Positions 44,811 to 56,054 of a DNA stretch of 64,000 nucleotides are shown in pieces. Both the position numbers and the translations under genes were made by a program. Numbering within the stretch: position 1 is the first letter of the stretch; each line of letters opens with the position of its first letter. The notes beneath the pieces were generated by a model, which searched no databases, was not told the origin of the DNA, and saw nothing but the letters and a program-made list of their open reading frames with translations. This stretch comes from Capronia americana (lineage: Eukaryota; Ascomycota; Eurotiomycetes; Chaetothyriales; Herpotrichiellaceae), in NCBI GenBank assembly GCA_016110215.1, contig JADWQD010000006.1, positions 1,674,001-1,738,000 of the forward strand, read 5' to 3'.

Positions 44811-46164
44811 GGCCGAAGAATGCCGGGGCAAAGATAAAGGAGTATGTCTAAAGGTTGAAGTTCGGGTTCGGAGCTTTTGAAGTTGCAAGATGCAGTCGCT
44901 GTGGTGTGAGTTACTGCAGAATCAACGGATGTCCTGGTCGCGAGGGCAGCGCAATAGATATATGAGCAGCTGATTACTATCTAGGTGTCCTTCTCTTAAC
45001 CCCCGCCTCAAACCTCCATCCCTGGCCGCCGCTACACCGATCAAAGGCGTCCTATTTTCAGGCACCGCGTGAAACGGTCGCGGCTGGAGAAGTTTAATTA
45101 GGTGCACAAATGCAACATTCAACGCTTACAAGACGTCTGTCTGGAACGGGGATCTGCCATCACTGGCATGTTCGGCCCCGATCCAACAGCTCGGCACTAT
45201 TACTAAGGGCGCACTCATCCACCCCACTTATACATCGTAAACTTAGTAGAGATTACTGCCCCAGATCAGCAGAGGTTCCGCTAGTGTGCGGTGCGGCGGG
45301 CGCGTCCTGCCCCATTCTATGCTCGCACTTATAGTCTGAGCAGATCGAACGGGGCGATTGGGTGGGGTACACCTTTGGAGAGATGGGGACTTTGGCAATA
45401 CTTACTACAGTCTATCCATGAAGTCGTCTCGTGAAACACGCTTTGTGGACCCCTGCCGCTCTACACAGCCAATATAACTACTATACATAGGAGAGGCTCC
45501 TAGACGCCTAGAACATAGGATACTCAAACCAGGTTAGCGACTTGCTGGTGAGCAACAAGGAGTGTCGCCGCCTATCCTACAACTTGCATTAAGTTGGCGC
45601 TAAGTTTCATTTGGACGACTTCATGGAAAGTCTGTAGTACGTACAGGTGGCAACGGGAGTAGCAATGGCTGGTGCCGGCGTTCTCACGTTGACAGCCACT
45701 GGGAGACTCTTGAGTTGGAGCCTTGAAGGGTAAAGACAGAGTGATTTTCTGGGGGTATGCCATCTATCCTACTGGTGGGCTCTTGAACTGGGGTCCTGAA
45801 GTGTAAAGACAGAGTGACCTTCCTGGAAATGCCAACTGCTGGAGAGCTGCTGAAGTGAAATCATGCTAGGGTGACCACCGAGTGATTTGCTGCGAGAGCG
45901 CCAACTACGGGGACATGTACATTAATGGACCGATACAGAGTACAGCAGTAGCATTGGACATTGAAGAATAAAGCAAATGAAAGGCGCCTGGGTCGGCTAC
46001 AGCTTCTTTTCACATTTCTTCTACAAAGATAATAACCGCTCGGACAGCGAGTGAACGACCCGCTTCAAGTTCAAGAGACAACTACACTACCTGTACTTGC
46101 TCTCACACGTCTCCATTCTCCCTGGCCCCACCTGCTCGCGAAGCATATACTCTCGCGAATTGCT
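44811..46164. other. Gap with degenerate tandem repeats
   Basis: Over 1.3 kb without a gene. The only structure seen is the approximately 70-bp direct repeat near 45.7-45.9 kb. Confidence 0.3.
45694..45913. repeat. Degenerate direct repeats of about 70 bp (three copies)
   Basis: Units begin with GCCA at about 45694, 45759, 45831 and (partial) 45900. A core GTAAAGACAGAGTGA is exact in units 1 (45730-45744) and 2 (45803-45817) and degenerate in unit 3 (45871 onward). Each unit also has CTCTTGA(A/G)(C/T)TG or CTGCTGAAGTG ahead of the core. Confidence 0.7.
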
Positions 46165-46698
46165 CTAATCATCGTGGGCAGCGTGTGCCGGGTGGCCATT
46201 GTTATGTCCGTTCATGGCGTGGAAGACAAGTTCGTAAAGCTCCTGTAACGCAGGTGCATGGTGGCCATAAGGCTGGAGATCCTCCAGTGCGTGGTGCAGC
46301 TTGTTCAACGCCTGGTGGAGGTTTTCGTCTTCGTGGGAGCAGTCGCAATCTAGCAGCCGAACGCCGTCAGTTACGAATCCGTCGAGGCCGGGCGGCGGGT
46401 TAAATAGTCAGCCCAATGGAGGAGATAGAATCTTACCACCCTGTTGAGAGGCATCGGTGACCTCCTGAAATGCGTCCTTGATCTTCTGAACAAGATCTTG
46501 GATGTGCTCGGGGGAGGTATGTTGAGGGCCTCCTGAGTGGTGGCCGTGGCCGTCACTGTCGCCGCCGGCATGGCCGCTATAGTGGCCGCTATCGTTGGTT
46601 TCATCTTCCTCTGACTCCTTCAATGTGATTTGCAATGTCATATCGTGGGAGCTCTCGTGCGAATCATCGTACGAGTCGTCATAGTCTTGGTGCGACAT
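46165..46698 (-). CDS. His/Asp-rich small protein, copy A
   Basis: Exons on the minus strand are 46698..46437 and 46349..46165, giving 148 residues. It starts MSHQDYDDSYDDSHESSHD, goes on with a GHYSGHAGGDSDGHGHHSGG run, then an amphipathic helix (IQDLVQKIKDAFQEV). After the intron come a DCDCSH motif, a helical part (LHQALNKLHHALEDL) and a tail with many histidines. There is no signal peptide or membrane helix. Runs of His/Asp suggest metal binding, which is inference only. Its organisation (acidic His-rich head, helix, intron, His-rich tail) mirrors the divergent gene at 47447. Confidence 0.75.
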
Positions 46699-47446
46699 TT
46701 TTTGAGTCTGAAAGGAAATTGTTTGGGCTGCTGGTTGGCTGACAGTATAAGGGTGAAGTCGTCGAATCAAGGCGAGGTGAAGGACGGCTTGGAAGACAAA
46801 GACTGATTATGGTTGATATATCTTGAGCCCTTCCGTTCCGAATGGATCGAGATCATATACAGCTGCGCCAAAGGGTGGGGGTCTGCTGGTGCGGCTGTTG
46901 GACCTCAACGGATATCCACTGTCCTATTCCGGGAGCGAAGCTAAAAGTCTGGCCCCCCCTTCAATCAGGGAGCTTCAGATGCAACACTTGCCTCCTGCAT
47001 GTTGCTAGTTCCGACCTAAATTTAAGCTTGTTAAGGAAACAATCGCTCTGACGAAGCCCACATATCCACGTGCCGTAGCCACGCCACGGCATGGGGGGTT
47101 CGCTCGATCTCACCTAATACCGAGCAGTGCTAGGTCCCCAGTGTGTCAGACAAGCCCTTCAGGCCCCCATGAGCTTGTCGACGGTAAAAGCTTACTTCCG
47201 ACTCCCCATTTAACTGCTGCATGGTAATCGGTATTTTTGGCGTGGGCCAAATGGCTCCTCAAGATGACTTGGTAGGTCAGCCGCAAATCGACAACTTGGA
47301 CGGCCGGATATAATCTCGAACAATCGGCAGTCTCGTGGCTCAACGCTCAAACACGACAAGAGCAGCTCGAAAAGATAATCCCTCTTTCAGACCTCTATTA
47401 GCTCACCTGCAAGACTTGCCGAATCTATCCTGCTGATCGTGAAAAG
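46699..47446. promoter_or_regulatory. Divergent promoter of the His-rich gene pair
   Basis: About 750 nt between two divergent starts; probably a shared control region. No further motif recognised. Confidence 0.4.
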
Positions 47447-47925
47447 ATGGACCACGATCACCACGACGACTCGCACCATGACGGTTCCTACCATGACGGC
47501 TCCCATGATGACGGCTCCCACGATCAACATCACGGGCACTCTCAGGACGATTCCCAAGGCGGTGGATCCAGCATCGTCCAAGATCTGCTAGAAAAGGGAC
47601 CACACTTATTACAGGAGCTCGAGGACTTCTTCAATCATCAGCACGGTGGTGGGGAACACGGTAAGGGACAGCGCCTTCACTGATGGCTGCCTTTTTACGT
47701 GTCGACAATCTGCTAACCAATGTTGCGGATCTAGGTGGCGATGACGATCAATACGAGGGTGCCGATGATGAGGGTTATGGCCACGGCCACGGCCACGGCG
47801 GTTATGGGGAGGATTATGGTGGTGACCATCATGGCGGACACGGCGGACATGACGAACATGGCGGACATGGTGGACACGGTGGATATGGCGGTGACGAGGG
47901 CGGCGAGGATGACGGCGGCTATTGA
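47447..47925 (+). CDS. His/Asp/Gly-rich small protein, copy B
   Basis: Exons join(47447..47660, 47735..47925) give 134 residues. The head is a series of HHDD/HDGS repeats, the middle holds a helical LLEKGPHLLQELEDFF segment, and the tail is a glycine-histidine-rich array of GGHGGH/GHGGY blocks. The splice joins CACG|GTGGCGATG in phase. It shares its plan with copy A but little direct sequence identity. More than one residue in four is His or Asp. Metal or zinc buffering, or a desiccation/phase-separating role, are possibilities; none is proven. Confidence 0.75.
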
Positions 47926-49121
47926 GCCAAGGAGAGATTCTTGCTGAGCCGTGGTTGAGTGCAGGCGTCAAAACTGGAATGTTTGCTGCATTTTCGAAAG
48001 CGACAGCGTGTCGATGCTCGTCGAGGCTTCCGTCCTCGAAACTTCCTGTACCGGAGAGAAATTCAAATTCCTTCAAAGCAAATCGCAAGCCATCACCTTT
48101 CATTCACTGCGTTAGCTCTACGCAGAAGTGAGTTGGAATGGCCTTTCTCAACTTCGTCTCGGTGATTATGGGGGATAGGAAAATCCGAGGCTCGCCGTCT
48201 GCCAGCGTACCCATGCAATCCCCTTCATATTTCGGCGGCCGAATACGGATTCCACAACACGACCACTCTAGAAGCATTCAGCAACAATCCTTGATTGCCA
48301 GCGGCTGGACTAAGCACGACGCGTGATTATGCAGTGTCAGCATGCGTGTTCCCTTATCATTCCCAAACGACACCTTTTGTTGTACCATGGCTATTCTAGA
48401 GTAACATATCTCAACGTCTTGCAGACCCGAAACTAGAGAGTTTGCGCGATCGCAGAGATAAGATGAAGGTGATCGGGAGGACGAGCGAGATGAGCACGAA
48501 TGTGAGAGGAACACGGAGGAATAAGTGAAATATATAAAAGCGGCACGGTCATACGCCAAGGTTCTCGGTCGGTCAAATTGCTAGCCACCTCAACCGGATC
48601 GGGCTTAGATTAATGCCGCCCTGTGCTCATCGCCGGCTCGCTCGAGTCATTCTGACATGGATGAGTGATCGATCACCAGCGTCTCCTCCGCCTGCGAATA
48701 ACCCGGACATGCCTGCGAGGGTGGAAAAGACGTAGCAGTCGACCTGGCCGGATATGTTGCAAAGCAGATCAAAGAGCTGAAAGGCGATAAGGACGAATAT
48801 TTTTTTGCTATCACGGCAGGGGAGGGCAGGGCGTCGCGCGGCATAACACAGGACGCATAGTGTTCTCAAATGCAGGATGCGCTTAAAGCTGGACAAAACT
48901 GCAAATATGCACTACTCGTGGCGCAGAGTCACAGTGTTCGCGAACCCGCTTGGCTGTCAATTTCATTCGCATTGACAACTGGAAGCTGGTGCCAAATCTC
49001 ATGTTAAAGCACTTTTGCTCGCTCGCTCGCTCCTCGATGTCACACAGGAAGTGTGGCCTTGGCCCTGCAGACCGACTTGTCTCCCCAGCGAGCGGAAACG
49101 GCTTATTTACAGCGGGACGCT
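47926..49121. other. Gap
   Basis: About 1.2 kb without a supported gene on either strand. Confidence 0.3.
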
Positions 49122-50943
49122 CTACTTCCCAGCGACCTCCTTCAGTTCCACGGACGGGCCTTCTCCGAACTTCTGTGCGATTTCCTCCGTCGGCTCTTCC
49201 GGGAGAATCTCGCCGTGCTTGTATCTTGAGAAATGGAGCAGAGGGACCTTGTGTCTGAACAGGTGGTCAATCTCTTCGAGGGAAAGCCCGCGGCACTCGG
49301 GCACGCCGAAGATGGCAAAGATCAGAGTGCAAAAGGCGATGGGCGCGAAGACGAAGCCGATCTTGGTCCCCAGGTTGGCGTACGGCGCGTACAAGAGGTA
49401 GGGTATGGTAAAGGACACGACGAACTGGGTGACGACCGTGATGAAACTGGCCACCGTGTACGTGATGTCTCGCATGCCTGGAGAAGTGTGTCAGTCCTAG
49501 TGGGAAACGTAGAATGAAAGAACGGGGACTTACGGGAGCTTGGAATCTCGGATGTGAGGATATGATAAATCGGGGCCCAGCCAAAGACAAAGGCCAGGTA
49601 GAAGATGGTGAAAAGGGCGGTGATGCCGATCTTGGTCCCTTTGCCCGGGTCGGACCTGGTGCCCAGGCCGCCAATGGCAAAGTAGCTGACACTTTGGATG
49701 GCGGATCCAATGATCAAGTTGGGCCTGCAGAGGTAAGAAAAGTTAATCTCGGAAGCAGGGCGAAGATGGAGGGGGATGTGGGAGAGGGTGGACTGACCTG
49801 CGCCCCCACTTGTCAAACATGTACATGGCAACGAGGACGACGACGATTTGTAGCGCCGTGTTGATGAGGAACATCTGGAACGGATCCGGCCCGTGGAGGT
49901 CCTTGAGGAAGATGGTCCCGTACTTGCTGGACAGGCCCTGGCCGCTGATCTGGATGCTGATGTTGGCGCCGATGATGATGAGGGACCTCTTGCGGTTGGT
50001 GCCCTGCCACATCTCCTTGAATGTGCCCTTGTCGTGGGTCACGATGCGGATCATGGCCATCTGCTCCTGGTATTCTTCCATGATCTGGTCTTCGGTGAAC
50101 TTGCCCTTGCGATATAGGCGGAGAGATTCGAGAGCTTCCTCCTCTCGCTCGCGGAGCAGAAGCCATCGCGGAGACTGGAAGGACACCAAAACGAGTCAGC
50201 CGGTTGATGAGTTTCAAACCAGACATAGACCCCAGCGGGGTTGAGAGGCACTTACCTCACGCATGAAATATGCACCGACGGAGACGACGGCTGGGATGAT
50301 GAAGAAAATCCCGAACGGAATGCGGAACGATTCTTCGCCGTCGAGTCTGCTCGTGCCGTACGTGATACAGGCCATGATGAACGCCCCAACCTATCCGACG
50401 TCGTTAGCATTCTCGCCAAGGCCGCGAAGATGACGGGCAGCAAACACTCACCATGGTACCGAGCTGGAAGGTGCCGACGATCATTCCTCGGATCTGCGGC
50501 GGTGCGATCTCCGCCTGGAACACGGGGACCGTTACCAGCTCTTGACCCAGATAGACGTAGTTGAAAATACGGCCGGCCAAGACCTGCTCCTTGGTCTGCG
50601 CCGTGACGAGCAGGATGGCCGAGAAAGTCGCCCAGAAGCACATGACCCAGAATGAGACGCGGCGGCCGTAGTGTCGCCCGATCCACCCGCCAGTTATCAC
50701 GCCAAACGCTTGACCGACATACGTGAGACTGTTGAGCAGCGAGAGGAAGTACGGGTCGATGGCGTAGCGCTCGAGCTTTGCATTGTAGTGGCCGAACTTC
50801 TCGTTGAAAGCGTTCATCGCCTGCGTGTTGGAAAAGGCCACCAGGTCCATCCCAAAGTTGATCTGGGACAGCATCATGATGGTCGACGCAAAGGCCAGAC
50901 GGCCATTGATGCAGCCGGTGATCCAGCTGACGGACTTGAACAT
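49122..50943 (-). CDS. MFS sugar transporter (hexose/quinate-like)
   Basis: Exons on the minus strand are 50943..50452, 50390..50256, 50174..49798, 49724..49534 and 49477..49122, giving 516 residues. Twelve hydrophobic helices are interrupted by sugar-porter signatures: GGWIGRHYGRR after helix 2, ESPRWLLL (across an exon join) after helix 6, MFDKWGRR in loop 8-9, and VPECRGLSLEEIDHLF at the C-terminus (PETKGxxLEE type). Four introns cut the gene at phases 0, 0, 2 and 1. It stands 0.6 kb from the lactonase gene, so uptake of a sugar or sugar acid for the same route is plausible. Plasma membrane. Confidence 0.92.
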
Positions 50944-51581
50944 GGTTGCAACACGGTGCTAGAGAGCGCTGGGGCTGGGAAGGGAGAGAAAAGGGGTCCT
51001 GGCCTTGGGGACGGGCAGAACTGTCCAGCCAGACTCTGAGATCAGGGATTTTGCTCACTCTTATATTCGACTAAAAGTATCGGCCATGGATAGTCTAGAC
51101 CCCACGGGGTAACGGTACCGAGGTCATGGGGGGGGTGGAGCGCATGGAGAGCCACATGGTTTGGCCTAGCTCGAGATGCTTTGCGAGACTCGCAATGACT
51201 GCGAGATTCGTTTGATAGGGCCGCTTTGTAAACAGAACTCCGACCCTTGGCCCAGACCATCGCACGGCTTTAGAAAGAATAGGGATTCTTTCGTCCGACG
51301 CTTTTCAGCTGCGAGGAGGACGAGGACGAGGACGCTCAAGTCCGACGCGAGCAAGCGAACGATGTCCACAGTTGGTACACACTATGCATCAGAAGCCATG
51401 CGATGACTGAATTTTGGGTCTTTTGAATATACACGTGGTTGGCATCGTGGTGGACGAGTTTCCCATGGCGGTCTGCGATCTAGTAATGTACCCTTCCCTA
51501 CAATGACTGACAGCTCACTGAGAGCCCTCGAGATATCTCCTGCAGGCTGAGACAAAACGGGTTCTATCAAGAAGCTTCTGT
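50944..51581. other. Gap between transporter and lactonase
   Basis: About 640 nt that should include the transporter promoter and the lactonase 3' end; nothing else seen. Confidence 0.3.
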
Positions 51582-52850
51582 TTACTTCCACTGGACACAC
51601 ATGGGACCCTCCGTCTTGCCCTTCTTCAGGTTTTCCTTTGTCAGTTTTTCTGCATCGCTGAGTTCCTCCGCGAACGTGACCTTCTCTATCTCGGGCTGGT
51701 GAGGATGATTGACCCTCATACCGATTGTGCCTTTGAGCTCCTTCAAAAATCCCGTTACCGTGTCTCTCTCGAAGACGGCAATATTCTGAGAGAGCTGATG
51801 GGAAATGGCCAGCCACTTGTTCTCTTTGTCCTTGGAGAGTGCAAACATCCGGGGATGTTTGCCAGCCAAATCTTGCTCTCCGAGATATGTCAAGTGTTTA
51901 TCATCGTGCGCCGGGTCGCTGTCGACGGAATAGATGGCCGCAGTGTCGAATTCTGAGCGCGTCAGGTTCCGATTTGACGCATACACGAATTTCCCGTCAT
52001 TGGTGACCACAATCTCCCCGGCGAGGTCTTTGTGCTCATCAGGGGTGCGGCCAACGTCCTTACCCAGCGTCGAGAGTATTTGTTTGAATTCAACGGTAAG
52101 TGCTGGTGAAGCCGGGCTAGGGTAGCCAATGGGAAAGACGCGGAGGCTGTTGTCTTTCTCGCTCAACACATACAAATAGGCCTTGGACGGACTGATGGGG
52201 TTGAACGCGACGTGTCGGGGTCCGGACAAATCTGGCAGAGGAATACTGTAAACCTTGACAACCTGCTCCGGGCCGTTGACAGAGTATATATCGACGCGGT
52301 CCATAGTGCGCAGTGGTACGATCAGCAGCTTTCCGGAAGGATCAAACAGAGCTTGATGGGGATGGGCTTCCTTCGGCCCCGGGTCCGACTTGTTGTAGTC
52401 GAAGACGTGGGTGGGTTTACCAATGCTCCCAGTCGCGGACAAAGGGTAGATGGACAGCGTCGACGCGGTGATGTTCGCAGCGGCCAGCACCTTTCCATCG
52501 GGGCTCACGTCACAATGGACGCCTCCTTTGCCATTGCTGCTCAACTGGTCGACCAGCTTCAAGCCGGTCTCTGATGAACCCGCTGTGGTCCGTTGGAACG
52601 CAGAAACACTCCCTGAGTCGGACTCGCTACCCGGATAGCCCATTCGGTTTATGGTGTAAACTTTGTCTCCCGACAATGTCAGCCATCCCGGCATGAAACC
52701 TGCCTTGGTGTTGACGGAAACCACAGACAAGGAGTCCTTGACGCCCTTCTGGGGATCGAAAGCAAGCTCGACCACACCGGTGCTCTGCAGTGCCACGTAT
52801 AAACCGTGATCAGAGGGCCCCGATGTGCCATTTTGCTGAGTAACGGCCAT
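51582..52850 (-). CDS. Seven-bladed beta-propeller lactonase (6-phosphogluconolactonase-like)
   Basis: Single exon of 422 residues without signal peptide. Repeats of a propeller blade are visible, each with the form hydrophobic strand-D-x-x-G/PDGK: GGVHCDVSPDGKVLAAAN, HPHQALFDPSGKLLIVP, GPRHVAFNPISPSKAYLYV, AGEIVVTNDGKFVYASNRN, and HPRMFALSKDKENKWLAIS. The family includes bacterial 6-phosphogluconolactonase (Pgl), carboxy-cis,cis-muconate cyclase and other fungal lactonases. The H-P-H, R-H-V-A-F-N and N-R-N signatures of the family are kept. It is divergent from the Zn2Cys6 gene at 53391. Opening of a lactone made from a sugar or aromatic is the likely role. Confidence 0.9.
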   Translation of the reverse strand: MAVTQQNGTSGPSDHGLYVALQSTGVVELAFDPQKGVKDSLSVVSVNTKAGFMPGWLTLSGDKVYTINRMGYPGSESDSGSVSAFQRTTAGSSETGLKLVDQLSSNGKGGVHCDVSPDGKVLAAANITASTLSIYPLSATGSIGKPTHVFDYNKSDPGPKEAHPHQALFDPSGKLLIVPLRTMDRVDIYSVNGPEQVVKVYSIPLPDLSGPRHVAFNPISPSKAYLYVLSEKDNSLRVFPIGYPSPASPALTVEFKQILSTLGKDVGRTPDEHKDLAGEIVVTNDGKFVYASNRNLTRSEFDTAAIYSVDSDPAHDDKHLTYLGEQDLAGKHPRMFALSKDKENKWLAISHQLSQNIAVFERDTVTGFLKELKGTIGMRVNHPHQPEIEKVTFAEELSDAEKLTKENLKKGKTEGPMCVQWK

Positions 52851-53390
52851 GATGTCTGTTGGAGGAGTATATACCGAGATTATGAGTCCATGTCAGGCGG
52901 ATGTATGTCTGGTTCTCGACCTCCAAGGTACAAGTACCTGCGACTGTCTATGCACGGGATTCCCGACGGAAACCTGGCCTCTGCATGTGATGAGGCCGGT
53001 TTCCATCCTGACATGTCGCCTCGTGGTCCTCGGAGTACACGCAGTCTCCATACCCAGTATGATTCTGCCCAACAGCTGATCGAGCCCGGCCAGGTTGAGC
53101 CCTGTGATCCACCCGCCGGGCGGAGATTCGCCGGCGCAATGCCAAAAACCGCAATGCCAACCCGGAGTCGGCGGGCGTTGCTCCACCTGGAGGCGAGATC
53201 CACCCCCTGGCTCCCCGCCTTCGCGCTCGGCGTCGTGGTTAAATACCAAAGCGCCGTCCACGTCGCCCGCATTCCGTGTTTCGCAGAGCCGCCGCCCCTC
53301 GCATCCTCTGCCTGAACCGTGGTTGCCCAGTGCTACAGTCGCAATCGTCGCGTCGCCTGTCTCTGCTAGCACGCGACAAGGCACCCTTCC
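52851..53390. promoter_or_regulatory. Divergent promoter of lactonase and regulator
   Basis: 540 nt between divergent start codons. Close divergent placement of an enzyme and a Zn2Cys6 gene suggests that the regulator controls its neighbour. Confidence 0.4.
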
Positions 53391-54983
53391 ATGAAAGCGA
53401 AGGCGTGCACACGCTGTCGGCAATGGAAAGTCGGCTGTGACGCCGACGTCTCAGGCCCAGAGGGCTGCTCTCGCTGCCGGGACCATGGGCTGCCGTGCAC
53501 CTTCGACAGGACTTTTCGGCGCACCGCCACGAAGAGGAAGCTGGCTGATATGCAGGCCGAGCTGACTGAGCTCAGGAAACTAGCCAGAGGTGCGCCGGAG
53601 GGGGGTCCAGCCACACCAGCGGCTGCCCCGACCGTCGCTTCTGCACAGACTTCGCTCTCTGCGCCGGCCTTTGCAACTCCCTCCGCCGCGTCAAACCTGC
53701 AGGGCTTGTGCATCACCGACAAGTCGATCGACGATGTGCACCTCACCGCTTCACATGTCAATGAACTCTTCCGGATCTACTTCGCCCGATGTCACCCCTA
53801 CCTTCCCTTCAGCATGTGTCGGTCGATTGAGGCGATTTATGACAGATGCCCCATGTTATTCTGGGTTGTTTGTGCAGTGGCATCGCCCGATTCGGCACGC
53901 ACCCGCTTCGAGGCGCCTGTTCGAACCCTGATGCTCGACGTACTCGACCTGCGCAAGGAGAGCGGCGTGGAGATGGTTCAGGCCATCCTGATCTTGTGCA
54001 TGTGGCCGTTCCCTTTCAACTCCCAAAAGGCCGACTCCTCGTTCATCTACAGCGGCCTTGCGACCCAGATCAGCCTGGGCCTGGGCCTGCACCGACCCGC
54101 CGTGGACGCCGGGTTTGGGACTGAGCCGACCACGACTGAGCGACAGGGTGATGAGGAAATCAGACGGACAACATGGCTTGCGTGCTTTGTCGTGGCGCAG
54201 ATCCAAGCCAGTAGGCGCGGCGTCCCCGCGACGGTGTCCGCAGACTATTCCCTGCTGTCTTCCCTCGACGATCCTGCGGTCCCACGAGATCTATCTCACC
54301 TGTGCTACATTTCGCATCTGACCGTGGACGCCACGCAGGCGCTAGGCACTCGCGGCTCCAACACCACGGGCCTGGTCGAACCATCGGCCCGGATCAGCAT
54401 GATCAACGTCTTCGGGCGGCAATTCGAGGATCTGCGACGCCAGCGCTTCCCGCAGCCAACTGAAATCGTCGAGATCTTCTACTTGACCTCGAGGCTGCAA
54501 CTGTGGTCGTTCGCCTTGCACAACGACGTCCCCGTGACCGCTAACAGCGTCCAGATCGTCTACCAGGCCCGCGAGGACGCCATCCGCCTCATCCAAGTCG
54601 CGTGTGAGAAGAACCTGTCCCTGGTACCCTTTTACACGCGGCGCTCCGTATGTTATGCGGCGCTCCTCCTCTACCGGATCAAGCTCGGCTCGTACGGGTG
54701 CCAGGACGATATGATCGAGCATCACATAGACACCGCTCGGCAGGCGCTGAGCACCTCTGAAGGCCCCAGCGTGGGCCAATTTCTGGCCACCGTCACGTCG
54801 CCGGATAACATGGACGCGTTCACGCGGGCCAGCGGAGACAAAGATTCGCCGCATCGTTCGCGCATGGGGGCATTCCTTGTGTACGACTTCCATCGAGTCT
54901 ATACCAATCTTCGGCAGGCCAACGTCTTCCTGTCGTCCGAATTCCTCGACTTTGACAATCTCCCCTGGATGGAGCTTCAATGA
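53391..54983 (+). CDS. Zn2Cys6 transcription factor near the lactonase gene
   Basis: Single exon of 530 residues. The zinc cluster starts almost at the N-terminus: C6-x2-C9-x6-C16-x9-C26-x2-C29-x6-C36. A helical TKRKLADMQAELTELRKL segment follows as a short coiled coil. The middle-homology domain is represented by HPYLPF and ISLGLGLHRP (about 215-224) and RRTTWLACFVVAQ. The KVGCD spelling in place of KVKCD removes a lysine often found in the DNA-recognition helix, a small oddity. The short overall length is normal for this subgroup. Control of the adjacent lactonase, transporter or SDR/AtuA genes is inferred from position. Confidence 0.9.
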   Translation: MKAKACTRCRQWKVGCDADVSGPEGCSRCRDHGLPCTFDRTFRRTATKRKLADMQAELTELRKLARGAPEGGPATPAAAPTVASAQTSLSAPAFATPSAASNLQGLCITDKSIDDVHLTASHVNELFRIYFARCHPYLPFSMCRSIEAIYDRCPMLFWVVCAVASPDSARTRFEAPVRTLMLDVLDLRKESGVEMVQAILILCMWPFPFNSQKADSSFIYSGLATQISLGLGLHRPAVDAGFGTEPTTTERQGDEEIRRTTWLACFVVAQIQASRRGVPATVSADYSLLSSLDDPAVPRDLSHLCYISHLTVDATQALGTRGSNTTGLVEPSARISMINVFGRQFEDLRRQRFPQPTEIVEIFYLTSRLQLWSFALHNDVPVTANSVQIVYQAREDAIRLIQVACEKNLSLVPFYTRRSVCYAALLLYRIKLGSYGCQDDMIEHHIDTARQALSTSEGPSVGQFLATVTSPDNMDAFTRASGDKDSPHRSRMGAFLVYDFHRVYTNLRQANVFLSSEFLDFDNLPWMELQ

Positions 54984-55156
54984 AACAGCAATACCGGTGC
55001 GGACAGGATGCAGGATTGCTCGGCTGCGCATTTTATGTACTACCAATAGCCAAAGTGTCTTCAACGTGACTGATTACCATCAGTACTATCCCTCTGCGTG
55101 GGATCTCCTTAATTGATGCACACCACAGGGTCACCCTGTATACCGCATTTCCCGCC

Positions 55157-56054
55157 TCAACTCCTCCCTCCTTTCAACAATTCAGGCCCCTTGCCCTGCC
55201 TGATATTTAAATAGTCTCCCTCTCCGAAATCCTTGTATTCCCCATCCTTGGTATACGTGTAGTGCCAGGCCCGCTGTTCAGGGCACTCGGCAATTTCCAA
55301 ATAGGCCTTTCCCGCGGCCGGACCGTCAATCTCTCTCATGACAGGCAGGCCAGCCGACGTGCGTTCATCGGCGTAGTAGAACCTGCGCCGAACAATAATC
55401 ATCAGCTTCGTTTTCGCGCTCCCGAAAGCCACCAGACCAATAAAACTCACCTGATCCGCTCTTTTGCATAGATGACGGAAGCGAAGTGAATCCCATAAGC
55501 ACACGTTGCCTTCGCGCACCCGAAGCAAAATCGGTTCACGAACGGCGAGCGGTTGAGTATGTTCCCTGTAAAAATGAACGTTCTCCCCGGCATATCGGCA
55601 GGCAGCTCCCGAAAGGAAGCGATGGCATGAGACATGGCAATAAGAGGCGTGGTTCCGTTGACCGCCATCGCCGTGTGGAATTGAGCCACTTTCTCCGGTA
55701 GGAGAGACGCAAAGGGGTCCGCGGCATCGTCGAGAGTATACTGCACGGCTATATCGAGCAGCGCACGGATCAGCGCCGCAATAGTACCAGGAGAGGAATA
55801 CTTGTGCACGCACCGTTGTAAACTACCACGCTGGGGATGCCGACGTCTCGTTTCACCTTTTCAAATACTTCCGGTATGCAATCGGGATTGCTGAAATCTG
55901 CTCGAACATGATAATATCCGTTCTGCTGTGGTCCTTCTTCCAGCGATCGGGCTACGAGGGCGATCTTGTAGCCTGCTGTCGAGAAGGTCTCTGCTATTTT
56001 GGCACCCAGATTGGAGCCGGCGCCTAGTAAAAGCAGGACGCGAGGAGAAGACAT
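55157..56054 (-). CDS. Atypical short-chain dehydrogenase/reductase
   Basis: Exons on the minus strand are 56054..55814, 55748..55451 and 55382..55157, giving 254 residues. The N-terminus has GAGSNLG (G-x-x-x-x-x-G), and the ADFSNPD acidic turn and VVVYNA (NAG variant) are in the usual places. The catalytic Ser/Tyr/Lys are not evident in canonical form: the place of the S-Y-x-x-x-K run holds FTGNILNRSPF and an FCFGCAKATCAYG segment. So this is an atypical or possibly inactive SDR. The first intron was set by the join NG|CCGTGC that restores VVYNAVQYTLDDAADP. It is divergent from the AtuA-like gene. Confidence 0.82.

Noticed and set aside
47609..48103. Minus-strand 164-codon frame over the His-rich gene
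   Set aside because: It is the reverse of the GGH-repeat coding exon, and its Arg/His runs are a direct result of that repeat.
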